From Alphaproteobacteria bacterium (GTDB lineage Bacteria; Pseudomonadota; Alphaproteobacteria; Rickettsiales; JABSSG01), in the NCBI GenBank assembly GCA_030431375.1, contig JAUIIY010000008.1, positions 1-59,328 of the forward strand: a stretch of 59,328 nucleotides of DNA, read 5' to 3'. Below, piece by piece: positions 19,420-27,641 of the stretch (positions are counted from its first letter, which is position 1; each line of letters opens with the position of its first letter). The position numbers were made by a program, and so were the translations under genes. The notes below the pieces were generated by a model that saw only the letters and a list, made by a program, of their open reading frames with translations, made no database searches and was not told the origin of the DNA.

Positions 19420-19453
19420 AGTCAAGTTTCTCCTTTAATTGTCTCATATATTA

Positions 19454-19469
19454 GTTAATGAAAATTAAC
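19454..19469 (-). promoter_or_regulatory. Inverted GTTAAT-N4-ATTAAC element
   Basis: GTTAAT and ATTAAC form a perfect inverted repeat with a 4-base centre, 35 bases upstream of the orphan gene at 18823-19419. Read as half-sites it is TTAA-N6-TTAA, like the element before ctrA. It is a candidate operator only. Confidence 0.3.
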
Positions 19470-19529
19470 AATCAAGCGAAATAATGTTATTAAGTTAGAA
19501 AAATTTGCTTTTAGAGAGATTTGCTGCAT

Positions 19530-20378
19530 TTATTTATCTTTATGATGCTTTCTATCAATCTGGTAATTAATCTCAGCTCCGTATAGAAGGGCGAAATTGA
19601 CTATGTAGAAAAAAATTAGCACAATAATAATTGTGGCTAAACTTCCATAAGTAAGGCTAAATTGGCTGAAAAAATGTCTTATATATAGATTGAGGATTTT
19701 TGCACTTAAGAACCATATTACGCAAGCAACGGCAGATCCTGGGATGACATTCTTGAATTTGAGTTTTTTATTTGTAAGCGAACAATAAATACCGGTTAGG
19801 ACCAAAATTAAAATTACAAATAAGAAAAACAATCTTAAAAGTGAATAATTATAATTCACGACTTGGAACAGTATTTTTTCCCTGATAAAATTATCAATAG
19901 ATGGCAATAAAACTAAAAATAGTAACAAAGTTATTATTATAAAAATTGCAGATAAAAATTGAATTATTGACCGTATTCTGCTGAAAAAGAAATTTGGAGG
20001 ATCTTTCACATCAAATATCTTGTTAAATATTTGCTTCAGGGATTCTACCGATGAAGATGCTGTCCAAATTGCACCGAGAAATACAAAGCTAAGAAGACTT
20101 ACCTTGGGACCATTCAGAATATCCTCAATATGAGGTTTGCTAATTTTTACCAAATATGCAGGCATGATGCTGAATAGCTCATTCATATATTGTTCCCCTG
20201 AGGCGCTATCAACAAAAAATGATATGGATGAAACTAAAATAAATAAAAAGGGAAAAATCGAAAAAATATTCAGATAGGCCAGCCAACCAGACAATTCAAT
20301 TCCATGGTTTTTGGACATTCGCATGGCGGCTTTAACAAAAATATTTTTTTTAGTATGGTGTAATAATTTTTTTCTCAT
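19530..20378 (-). CDS. YihY/BrkB family inner-membrane protein
   Basis: This is a 282-residue protein with about six transmembrane helices. It shows the YihY/BrkB features: SGWLAYLNIFSIFPFLFILVSS early, GAIWTASSSVESLKQIFNKIF in the middle, and TYGSLATIIIVLIFFYIVNFALLYGAEINYQ near the end. The family was once annotated as ribonuclease BN but is now viewed as a membrane transporter-like protein of uncertain role. It closes the long minus-strand run from ccmD. Confidence 0.85.
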   Translation of the reverse strand: MRKKLLHHTKKNIFVKAAMRMSKNHGIELSGWLAYLNIFSIFPFLFILVSSISFFVDSASGEQYMNELFSIMPAYLVKISKPHIEDILNGPKVSLLSFVFLGAIWTASSSVESLKQIFNKIFDVKDPPNFFFSRIRSIIQFLSAIFIIITLLLFLVLLPSIDNFIREKILFQVVNYNYSLLRLFFLFVILILVLTGIYCSLTNKKLKFKNVIPGSAVACVIWFLSAKILNLYIRHFFSQFSLTYGSLATIIIVLIFFYIVNFALLYGAEINYQIDRKHHKDK

Positions 20379-20406
20379 CCAGCAATCATAGCCAAATTAT
20401 CAATTA

Positions 20407-20745
20407 CTAGAAAGCATTTATTATATGTCTGATTTTAAATAACTCTATTTCGATATAATCGAAACGTATCTCACAATTGTGGTAGAGTTTGTTGTGTGCA
20501 AGAAAGATCTCGGCTGCTCGTCTAATGCGAGTTAATTGCTGAGTTGTTATTGGATGGAAACTAAGATCAATTTTTTTTCTGTATTTCACCTCTACAAAAA
20601 TTACAATATTGCCCTTTTTGGCAATGATATCAATTTCTGCACCTTTAATTTTATATCTGGAGGAAATAATTTTGTAGAATTTTAGGCGTAAAAAAAATTT
20701 TGCGATTAATTCTCCAAATTGTCCCGCTTTATAATTTGTGAGCAC
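20407..20745 (-). CDS. UPF0102 protein YraN, predicted nuclease
   Basis: This 112-residue protein begins at GTG inside the murD 3' end (17-base overlap). It has the YraN pattern GQFGELIAKFFL, then KGAEIDIIAKKGNIVIFVEVKYRK, which contains the acidic and lysine residues of a PD-(D/E)xK-type fold. The family's biological role is not established. Its length is typical. Confidence 0.85.
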   Translation of the reverse strand: MLTNYKAGQFGELIAKFFLRLKFYKIISSRYKIKGAEIDIIAKKGNIVIFVEVKYRKKIDLSFHPITTQQLTRIRRAAEIFLAHNKLYHNCEIRFDYIEIELFKIRHIINAF

Positions 20746-22081
20746 TGATATATTCTGCGGCTAATTTAATAAATGCCTCGCCTCTTTCCTCAAAATTATT
20801 CCATTGATCAAATGAAGCACAGCCAGGTGACAAAAGAATGGTGATGTTTTTTTGTTCATTCTCTGCTTCTTTTACAGCTCTGGCAAAGGCTAAGTCTAGG
20901 GTATCACAATATGTGTAGCTGATATTGAAGTTATCTATCTCTTTGGAAAAATCATGCATTGACTCCCCTATAAGGAAAATTTTACCGATATTTTTTTTGT
21001 TTCTATTAATTATCTGGAAGTCACTATTTTCTTTCGCTTTTCCACCTAATATCAAAAACAAAATCTCATTATCAAAACTCATCAGAGCTTTTTCTAATGA
21101 GTCGAAATTGGTTGCCTTGCTATCATTGAAAAAACGCAAATTTTTAGATTCACCAATATATTGCATCCTATGTTTCAGACCAGGGAAAGTTTGTATGGAT
21201 TTTTCAAAATTTTGTGTACTGATATCTAAATATTCAGCAATTATCAAAGCTACTAAGCTATTTGCACAATTATGTTGGCCTTGCAAATTATTTGTATCTA
21301 TATTGATCTTGATTTTTGAAACTGGAGAATAGATGAATTTTTTCCCTACATAATAGCTGCCAGGCTTTTCGATTTCAAAGAAACTACATTTCTGAGAAAT
21401 TATATCCTTTTTATTGAGGAAATCAGAGATCAAATCGTCATTTGCATTATAAATAAAAAGATCGGTGTTCTTTTGATTTTTAGTGATCCTAAATTTATCC
21501 TCAACATATCTCTCTAAGCTACCATGCCAATCTAAATGATCAGCTGAAATGTTTAATATCGCAGCAATATTAAATCTCATTTTATCTAGGCTAGCTAGTT
21601 GATATGAAGATAGCTCTAAAACATATATATCTGCTTGCTCAAGATCCATTACAGGAATGCCAATATTTCCACCAACTACTGCGTTCAAACCATTAGTTCT
21701 TAATATATGTCCTATTAATGCAGTAGTAGTTGATTTACCATTCGTTCCGGTAATACCGATATATTTTGCTTCAGGATTCAACAAATAAAAAAGCTCAATA
21801 TCTGAGATAAGAGGTATGCTATTATTATGGGCAATATCAATTATCGGATGGTTTTGGTATAGAGGTATTCCAGGTGATTTTATAATATAATCTAAATTAG
21901 ACCATTTAGGATTTTCTGGAGAGCAAAAATACTCGCCTAAATTAAGCTTTTTTATTATCTCAGAATTTATGCTTTGATTATCATCAAATAAAATAAATTT
22001 TATGTTATGTTTTATGAAATAGTTAGCTGTGGCTATGCCTGATTTTCCGAGTCCCCAAATTCCGTATAATTTATTTCTCAT
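20729..22081 (-). CDS. murD: UDP-N-acetylmuramoylalanine--D-glutamate ligase
   Basis: This 450-residue ligase adds D-glutamate to UDP-MurNAc-L-Ala in cytoplasmic peptidoglycan precursor synthesis. The N-terminal Rossmann-like UDP-binding domain (IWGLGKSGIATANYF) is followed by the ATP-binding GTNGKST at 112-118. The central ELSSYQL and NISADHLDWH motifs and the C-terminal NDSKATNFDSLEKAL are present. Its presence implies some peptidoglycan synthesis. It sits 4 bases inside the RDD gene 3' end and overlaps yraN. Confidence 0.96.
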   Translation of the reverse strand: MRNKLYGIWGLGKSGIATANYFIKHNIKFILFDDNQSINSEIIKKLNLGEYFCSPENPKWSNLDYIIKSPGIPLYQNHPIIDIAHNNSIPLISDIELFYLLNPEAKYIGITGTNGKSTTTALIGHILRTNGLNAVVGGNIGIPVMDLEQADIYVLELSSYQLASLDKMRFNIAAILNISADHLDWHGSLERYVEDKFRITKNQKNTDLFIYNANDDLISDFLNKKDIISQKCSFFEIEKPGSYYVGKKFIYSPVSKIKINIDTNNLQGQHNCANSLVALIIAEYLDISTQNFEKSIQTFPGLKHRMQYIGESKNLRFFNDSKATNFDSLEKALMSFDNEILFLILGGKAKENSDFQIINRNKKNIGKIFLIGESMHDFSKEIDNFNISYTYCDTLDLAFARAVKEAENEQKNITILLSPGCASFDQWNNFEERGEAFIKLAAEYISAHKL

Positions 22082-22644
22082 TCTTTTTTAGTGCTTACTA
22101 CTCGAGTTCCAGCAATATAATCATGCAGAGCTCTTCGATGTTTATTAAATGGAACAATAAAGAACCCCATAAAGAATGGTAAAATTGAAACCGAATAAGA
22201 CAACATGCGAATAATATATTGCGTCAAGGTTGGCTTTTTCTCACTAACATGATCAACGATTTTTGCGGAAATAAGCATTTTTCCTGGGGTAGATTGGTAT
22301 TTAATCCAGAAGATTAATACAATGGAGATTAGCGCGATAAGCTGAAAAATCTGGGCTCCAATAAGAATGCCAAATTTCCCTTGATCAACAAACTGTTTCA
22401 TTGCTTGAGATTCTTTTAGGTTAATAAAAAATTGCGAAAAGCTATAAACATTCTCTTTGGAGGATTGCATAATATCTGCCAATTCCTGACTTGGAGGTGT
22501 TTCAAATATTAGGCTAAAAGCTATTTCTTGAAGCGGCAGCAAGACAATCATTACTAGCGTACAATCGATAATTGCTGCTAATAGCCTTGAGGTTAGGGTT
22601 GGATAGACCTCTTTCTTTCTTCCCAAGCTAAAAAATGAGAACAT
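22078..22644 (-). CDS. RDD family membrane protein
   Basis: This 188-residue protein carries the RDD pattern: SRLLAAIIDCTLVMIVLL early (Arg and Asp in the first helix), a second long helix around residues 95-120, then QSTPGKMLISAKIVD and HRRALHDYIAGTRVV. RDD proteins are inner-membrane proteins of poorly defined, possibly transport, function. The gene overlaps ispE by one base and murD by four, so it belongs to the same operon. Confidence 0.82.
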   Translation of the reverse strand: MFSFFSLGRKKEVYPTLTSRLLAAIIDCTLVMIVLLPLQEIAFSLIFETPPSQELADIMQSSKENVYSFSQFFINLKESQAMKQFVDQGKFGILIGAQIFQLIALISIVLIFWIKYQSTPGKMLISAKIVDHVSEKKPTLTQYIIRMLSYSVSILPFFMGFFIVPFNKHRRALHDYIAGTRVVSTKKE

Positions 22645-23483
22645 TAAAATAACCTGCTATATTTTATAAAAAATTTATATTTCTTTTTAAGTACCTGCTC
22701 TGCTTTTATAGCGTGATTTTTTGTTTTAAACAATCCAAATATTGCTGATCCGCTGCCGGTCATTCTTGAGAATAGACATCCTTCTTGAGATTGGATATCT
22801 AATAACCAGGTCTCTGCTTCTGGGTGCTCTTCTTTAAAATTGGTGTATAAATCATTATTAGTATTTGCTAGAAACTCAAAAAGGTCATTTTGAGAGAAGT
22901 CAGTTTTCCTAGCTTGTAAATTCTTATATTCCCTAAAACCTTTCTTGAAGATATTTGCAGTTAAAGTTAATAGGTTTGGAAACATAACAACTGACCATAA
23001 TTCTGGGAAATGATCAATAGTGTCTATTTTTTCGCCAATCCCCGAAAAATATGCCGCTTTTTCTTCATAGCAAATCGGAACATCTGCACCAATGTCTTTT
23101 ATAATTGGTAGAATATTTGCATTACCAAGATGGAGTATATTTTCTCTCAGCAAAAGCTTGATTAGAGCAGCAGCATTGCTTGAGCCGCCGCCTAAGCCTG
23201 AGCCAATAGGAATGTTTTTCTCCAGATGAAGCATGAAGTTCTTATGTTTAACATATGGATCTAATATATTTAGAGTCCGAAGAAGGATATTATTTTCTAC
23301 TTGGTTGGAATATGCTCCACTAAGCGAAATTTCGAAATTTTCACTCGGAGTTATAGTGATTTCATCGTAAATATTATCGCAAAACGCTACTAGACTATCT
23401 AAATAATGGTAGTTTCCGTCACTTGTTTTTCCGGTGACATGCAAATATAGATTGAGTTTAGCAAATGATTTGATTTTACTCAT
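22644..23483 (-). CDS. ispE: 4-diphosphocytidyl-2-C-methyl-D-erythritol kinase
   Basis: This is a 279-residue GHMP kinase of the MEP isoprenoid pathway. The N-terminus MSKIKSFAKLNLYLHVTGK and the ATP-binding PIGSGLGGGSSNAAA (92-106) are typical. The C-terminal MTGSGSAIFGLF completes the GHMP motifs. I use the ATG at 23483 because TAGGAG lies five bases upstream. It overlaps the ccmF stop by 8 bases. Other MEP genes are outside the window. Confidence 0.94.
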   Translation of the reverse strand: MSKIKSFAKLNLYLHVTGKTSDGNYHYLDSLVAFCDNIYDEITITPSENFEISLSGAYSNQVENNILLRTLNILDPYVKHKNFMLHLEKNIPIGSGLGGGSSNAAALIKLLLRENILHLGNANILPIIKDIGADVPICYEEKAAYFSGIGEKIDTIDHFPELWSVVMFPNLLTLTANIFKKGFREYKNLQARKTDFSQNDLFEFLANTNNDLYTNFKEEHPEAETWLLDIQSQEGCLFSRMTGSGSAIFGLFKTKNHAIKAEQVLKKKYKFFIKYSRLF

Positions 23484-25248
23484 TTTCACTCCTACCGCGC
23501 TTCTTAAAGCATGCATACAAACCTACTAGTACCATACTTATTGCACTTAACCATATAAGTTTAATCATATATTGTATTTTGAATTCAACCATTAATGAAT
23601 TATCCCTTAAATCGCCAGACACAACATAGATCTCGCTTAGAATGTTATGGTTAATTCTACTTGTTTCATTCGTAAAGAGATTCTCAATTGGGTAAAATCT
23701 AGTTTCAGGGGTAAGTATAACAATTCTATTATTTTCTTCTATTTGCAAAATTGCTTTTCTGCTCAAGTAATTATCCTGCTTTGCATATTCCGTACCAACA
23801 AGTTTTATGGTTATATTTTCAATTTTTTTAGGAGAATCTTTTTGTAAATAGAAACTATATTCTTTACTAAGTAAATGATGAAGCGTGAGTGAGAAAAGCA
23901 TTAAAGCTACGAGCATATGCCCTAGATTCATCATAAAATTTCTTTTGAAAGCTACTTCGATGGCAGAGTATATGAATAATATAATAGACGCACATATTAC
24001 TAGAGAAAAAAATATATTTTTTATTTCGGTCGAAACGATGATTGTGATACCTAAAATCAAACCTATACAAACTGAAAAGATAATGTTTTTTTTATTTTTC
24101 ATACTTATTTTGTAAGTGAACCAAGTTATCGCAAATATTAAAACTAAAGCAATTGGTGTGAGTGTTGAAATAAAGAAAGTTTTAGATATTTCTATTTTCT
24201 CTCTAGATGCAAATTCATGAATGATTGGATATAAGATCCCTACAAGTAGGATAAGAAAAATTGTGGTGAGTATTAATGTATTTGTTTTTATAGCTGAAGG
24301 GATAGATTGATCAGAAGAAAGAGTGCTTTGTTTTTTTGTCGCTTTAACTATTACCAAAACTAGCATTAAAATGAATAACAGCAGAAGAAGCATTCCTCTT
24401 GAGGGGTCATAGGCGAAGCTATGGACTGATGTGACTATTCCAGAACGCAGCAAGGCCATACCCAAAATGAAAGAAAGTGAAGCGATGCACGCATATATCA
24501 CATATTGTCGGCTGAGATATAGTTTTTTGTAATGCAGAATTATTGTAGAAGATAGCCAAGGTAGTAAGGATATATTTTCTACTGGGTCCCAGAACCATAT
24601 TCCACCCCACCCAAGTTCACGATATGCCCACCAGCTACCTAAAGCTATACCTAAGGTCAATAAAGACCACGAGATGTAATTTAATATATATATTTTCTCT
24701 AAGTCTGAATTCGATATTATCCGGATGAAGATAGCTAATTGGATGGCATTCCCGAGATATAATATCGGAGGATGGAATGCTATTGCAATATCTTGAAGTA
24801 AAGGATTAAAACCTTTTCCTGTTTTGATATAGTCTGGGTTTGATATGAAAGGGGAGGAGTTGAAAATAATACATAATATCAAACAGCCGGATATCCCCAA
24901 AGTTGTGCGATAAATGTTCCTAGAACCATCCTTGGTTTGAAGCAAATTTACTGCTATTACCATCCAGGTAAATAACGTGAGTGAGCCCTCATGATTTCCC
25001 CATAATGCCGTAATTTTATAGGGTAAAGGCATCATGTGGTGGGAATTATTAGCGACAATCAGTAATGAATAATCGGAGACATAAAATGCATATATAATTA
25101 GTATAATACTTGCACTCGTCAGGCAAAAAACTAGCAATAATATTTTATGAAGTTGCAATTTTGTCAGTCTTTGGTTTAAGAAAAACCCCACTCCACATGA
25201 TAAGAAGCAAAAATATAAAAATAGATGGCCGATATAAGATAGAATCAT
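23476..25248 (-). CDS. ccmF: Cytochrome c maturation heme lyase subunit CcmF
   Basis: This 590-residue polytopic membrane protein has about 13-15 hydrophobic segments. The WWD heme-handling signature WGGIWFWDPVENISLLPWL is near residue 215. Histidine-bearing motifs GNHEGSLTLF and AFHPPILYLG are also present. CcmF transfers heme from CcmE to apocytochrome c on the periplasmic side. It is somewhat shorter than the usual 630-660 residues, mainly in the C-terminal periplasmic part. It follows ccmE by one base. Confidence 0.95.
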   Translation of the reverse strand: MILSYIGHLFLYFCFLSCGVGFFLNQRLTKLQLHKILLLVFCLTSASIILIIYAFYVSDYSLLIVANNSHHMMPLPYKITALWGNHEGSLTLFTWMVIAVNLLQTKDGSRNIYRTTLGISGCLILCIIFNSSPFISNPDYIKTGKGFNPLLQDIAIAFHPPILYLGNAIQLAIFIRIISNSDLEKIYILNYISWSLLTLGIALGSWWAYRELGWGGIWFWDPVENISLLPWLSSTIILHYKKLYLSRQYVIYACIASLSFILGMALLRSGIVTSVHSFAYDPSRGMLLLLLFILMLVLVIVKATKKQSTLSSDQSIPSAIKTNTLILTTIFLILLVGILYPIIHEFASREKIEISKTFFISTLTPIALVLIFAITWFTYKISMKNKKNIIFSVCIGLILGITIIVSTEIKNIFFSLVICASIILFIYSAIEVAFKRNFMMNLGHMLVALMLFSLTLHHLLSKEYSFYLQKDSPKKIENITIKLVGTEYAKQDNYLSRKAILQIEENNRIVILTPETRFYPIENLFTNETSRINHNILSEIYVVSGDLRDNSLMVEFKIQYMIKLIWLSAISMVLVGLYACFKKRGRSENE

Positions 25249-25249
25249 A

Positions 25250-25690
25250 TTAATATTTCAATATTTCACCGCAAAATGAGATTTTAGCCTGTTTTTTTGG
25301 TGCATAATACTCATCATGTTTTGTTAATAAAGTGTCGGCATAGACCACCTGATCGACATATTTGCCCTTTGCTATTATCCCTTGTCCATCTCTAAATAAA
25401 CTTGGGAGTACACCTTGGTAAATAACCTGAACCTGATTATGGCAATCTGAAATTATGAAACTATATTTTTCAGTTTTTTTGTCGAATGACAAACTTTTTG
25501 GAGCCACTAAACCGCCTATTTGTATCAGCTTATTCTGGTATTGGTTTGGTTGATTTTTTAGGTCGCTTACTTCCAAATAAAACATAATATTCTTACTTGA
25601 GTAATTCAGTAAAATAATAACTCCGGTGGTGAATATTGAAATTCCTAGAATTAGAGTTATTAATCTAGAATATTTTTTTTTGATTTGCAT
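25250..25690 (-). CDS. ccmE: Heme chaperone CcmE
   Basis: This 146-residue protein has an N-terminal membrane anchor (about residues 9-29) and a periplasmic OB-fold. The heme-attaching histidine is His125 in LLTKHDEYYAPK, matching the family LAKHDE-Y-P motif. CcmE carries heme from CcmC/D to CcmF. Its 5' end overlaps the short ccmD gene by 31 bases. Confidence 0.95.
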   Translation of the reverse strand: MQIKKKYSRLITLILGISIFTTGVIILLNYSSKNIMFYLEVSDLKNQPNQYQNKLIQIGGLVAPKSLSFDKKTEKYSFIISDCHNQVQVIYQGVLPSLFRDGQGIIAKGKYVDQVVYADTLLTKHDEYYAPKKQAKISFCGEILKY

Positions 25691-25788
25691 AAATTTTGGT
25701 ACTTAAAATATTTCCGGTAAGATGCAATTGTTATTGCAAGCAAAGCGAAAGCAAATAATCCGTATGATAGTAAAATATAGTAATCCAT
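25660..25788 (-). CDS. ccmD: Heme exporter protein CcmD (short gene)
   Basis: This is a 42-residue reading frame, MDYYILLSYGLFAFALLAIT followed by a basic tail (SYRKYFKYQNLCKSKKN). It has one transmembrane helix with the positive side after it, as expected for CcmD. CcmD helps release heme-loaded CcmE from the CcmABC complex. Its position directly before and overlapping ccmE is the canonical Ccm order. The weak sequence constraint of this family leaves some doubt. Confidence 0.75.
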   Translation of the reverse strand: MDYYILLSYGLFAFALLAITIASYRKYFKYQNLCKSKKNILD

Positions 25789-25884
25789 TTATTTATATAA
25801 AATATTTTAATTAATGGGTTTTTATTCTAGAATATTCTTAATAGGAAAATTATAGCAAATAAAGAAATTAATAACATATAAATT

Positions 25885-26856
25885 ATGACAGAAGTAATTT
25901 TAATAAAAAATTTTGGTGACGTTGATGTTCTAGAAATTGAGAAAACCAGCCTGCCATCTCCAAAAAATAATGAAGTTCTCGTTCGGCAAACTGCGATAGG
26001 AATAAATTATGATGATATATTAATGAGGCAAGGTGTGCATAAATTGCCACTTCCTCTTGTTATTGGAAGTGATGCTTGTGGTGTTGTAGAAGAAGTAGGG
26101 CCAGAAGTAAAAAGTTTTCATCCGGGGGACAGAGTTGCCTATGTGACGGCTCCAGCGGGTGCATATGCAGATTCAAGAATTATTAATGCTGATTATTTGG
26201 TAAATGTTCCAGATTATGTTGATGATGATGACGTAGCGGCTTGTTTGAAAAGCGGGATGACAGCGCACTACTTAATTAAAAGAACATTTTTTGTAAGGCA
26301 GAATAATACTATTTTGGTAACAGATGCCCATAACGGTGCAGCGGTGATATTATGTGAAATGGCAAAAAGAGAAGGAGCGAAAGTTATTGCTGCTGTTGGT
26401 GATAATCATAAGATTCAAGCCTTAGGAAGTATGAAGTTGGATTTGCTCCTTAATTATAATGAGGAAAATTTTTCCGAAAAGGTGATGGAGTATACGAAGG
26501 GTGAAGGTGTGGATGTGATTTATGACTTTATCGGTAGTAGACAGATGCAGGTGATGCACAAATTAATAGGGAAATTTGGATTAATTGTTGGTGCTGGCTT
26601 CAAGACAGGCTTTCCTGGAAATGTTGATTTTGAGTTTTTATATTCAAAGTCCGCTTTTGTCACATGTCCTAATTTCTTACAATATAAAGAGCAGAAGCTC
26701 GAGTTAGTCTTGAGTGCAAGCGAGATTTTCGCACAAATCCAAAAGGGGTATATCAATACATCTAATATAAAGAAATATCGTTTAGACCAAGCAAAAGAGG
26801 CTCACAGAAATTTAGAGAATAATTCCCAGCTAGGTCAATCAATTTTTATAATATGA
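25885..26856 (+). CDS. Quinone oxidoreductase-like MDR dehydrogenase
   Basis: This is a 323-residue zinc-free medium-chain dehydrogenase/reductase. The catalytic domain starts MTEVILIKNFGDVDVLEIE, contains GINYDDILMRQG and GSDACGVVEEVGPEV, and is followed by an NADPH-binding Rossmann domain (ILVTDAHNGAAVILCEMAKREGA). The fingerprint most resembles QOR-type NADPH:quinone reductases. The usual AAGGVG loop is altered to AHNGAA. The stop overlaps the cysQ start (ATGA), so the two are cotranscribed. Substrate unknown. Confidence 0.85.
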   Translation: MTEVILIKNFGDVDVLEIEKTSLPSPKNNEVLVRQTAIGINYDDILMRQGVHKLPLPLVIGSDACGVVEEVGPEVKSFHPGDRVAYVTAPAGAYADSRIINADYLVNVPDYVDDDDVAACLKSGMTAHYLIKRTFFVRQNNTILVTDAHNGAAVILCEMAKREGAKVIAAVGDNHKIQALGSMKLDLLLNYNEENFSEKVMEYTKGEGVDVIYDFIGSRQMQVMHKLIGKFGLIVGAGFKTGFPGNVDFEFLYSKSAFVTCPNFLQYKEQKLELVLSASEIFAQIQKGYINTSNIKKYRLDQAKEAHRNLENNSQLGQSIFII

Positions 26857-27641
26857 TTGAGAAAGGACAATTAGCAGATCTATTAAATATTGTTGATAAA
26901 GCCATAGCGCTGATTCAGGAACATAAAAACAAGAAATACAACATATTTTATAAAGATGACGGCTCTGAATATACTGATGTTGATTTAATGTCAGATGATC
27001 TGATATGCGGCCATTTGCAGAAAAAATTTCCTGAGATACCAATAATTTCTGAGGAGAGAGTTTCATCTCTAGATATACAAAAACTAATGAGTAGCGAGTA
27101 TATTTGGATGATTGATCCACTCGATGGCACTAAGGGGTATATAAATAAAGGCAGGAGCTATACTATTAATATTGCCTTACTGAAAAATCGCGTGCCGATT
27201 CTTGGAATTATTGCGGTCCCGGAGGATTATACGACATATTATTGTTACCAAGATGTCATTTACAAAAAAAGTTCAGATAGAGTTGAAGCGTTAAATATGT
27301 TGCCTTTTAATAGCAATCTTATCCGAGTTGTTATCAGTAAGCGTGCAGATCCAGAACATATCAAGAAATATTTAATGCCTGGACTTCAATATGAAATACA
27401 CTCAGCTGGCGGGGCAAGAAAGTTTCTTGGTCTTGCTTCTGGTGATTTTGATATTTTCCCCAGATATACCCCGACAAGTGAATGGGATGTAGCGGCTGGA
27501 GATGCCATATTACGGGCCTGTGGAGGTGGTATTTATGATTCAAATATGCAAAAACTATCCTATCTCAAAAATGATTTTAAGAATGGTCATTTATTTACTA
27601 CAAGGAGTGATCAATATTTAGAATTTTTCTGCTTCAGCTAA
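26853..27641 (+). CDS. cysQ: 3'(2'),5'-bisphosphate nucleotidase CysQ
   Basis: This is a 262-residue inositol-monophosphatase-fold enzyme. Metal-binding motifs are SEER (66-69), DPLDGTKGY (88-96) and WDVAAGDAILRACGG near residue 214. CysQ converts 3'-phosphoadenosine 5'-phosphate to AMP, recycling a by-product of sulfate assimilation and carrier-protein pantetheinylation. The second role seems likelier in a reduced genome. Its 3' end overlaps the convergent downstream gene by 24 bases. Confidence 0.9.
   Translation: MIEKGQLADLLNIVDKAIALIQEHKNKKYNIFYKDDGSEYTDVDLMSDDLICGHLQKKFPEIPIISEERVSSLDIQKLMSSEYIWMIDPLDGTKGYINKGRSYTINIALLKNRVPILGIIAVPEDYTTYYCYQDVIYKKSSDRVEALNMLPFNSNLIRVVISKRADPEHIKKYLMPGLQYEIHSAGGARKFLGLASGDFDIFPRYTPTSEWDVAAGDAILRACGGGIYDSNMQKLSYLKNDFKNGHLFTTRSDQYLEFFCFS

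Noticed and set aside
20925-21332. 135-residue plus-strand frame inside murD
   Set aside because: It is a shadow of murD with Lys/Ser/Leu-rich low-complexity content and no ribosome binding site.
23484-23516. Upstream start for ispE (MHALRSAVGVK...)
   Set aside because: It lies inside ccmF and is not seen in the family. TAGGAG directly precedes the downstream ATG.
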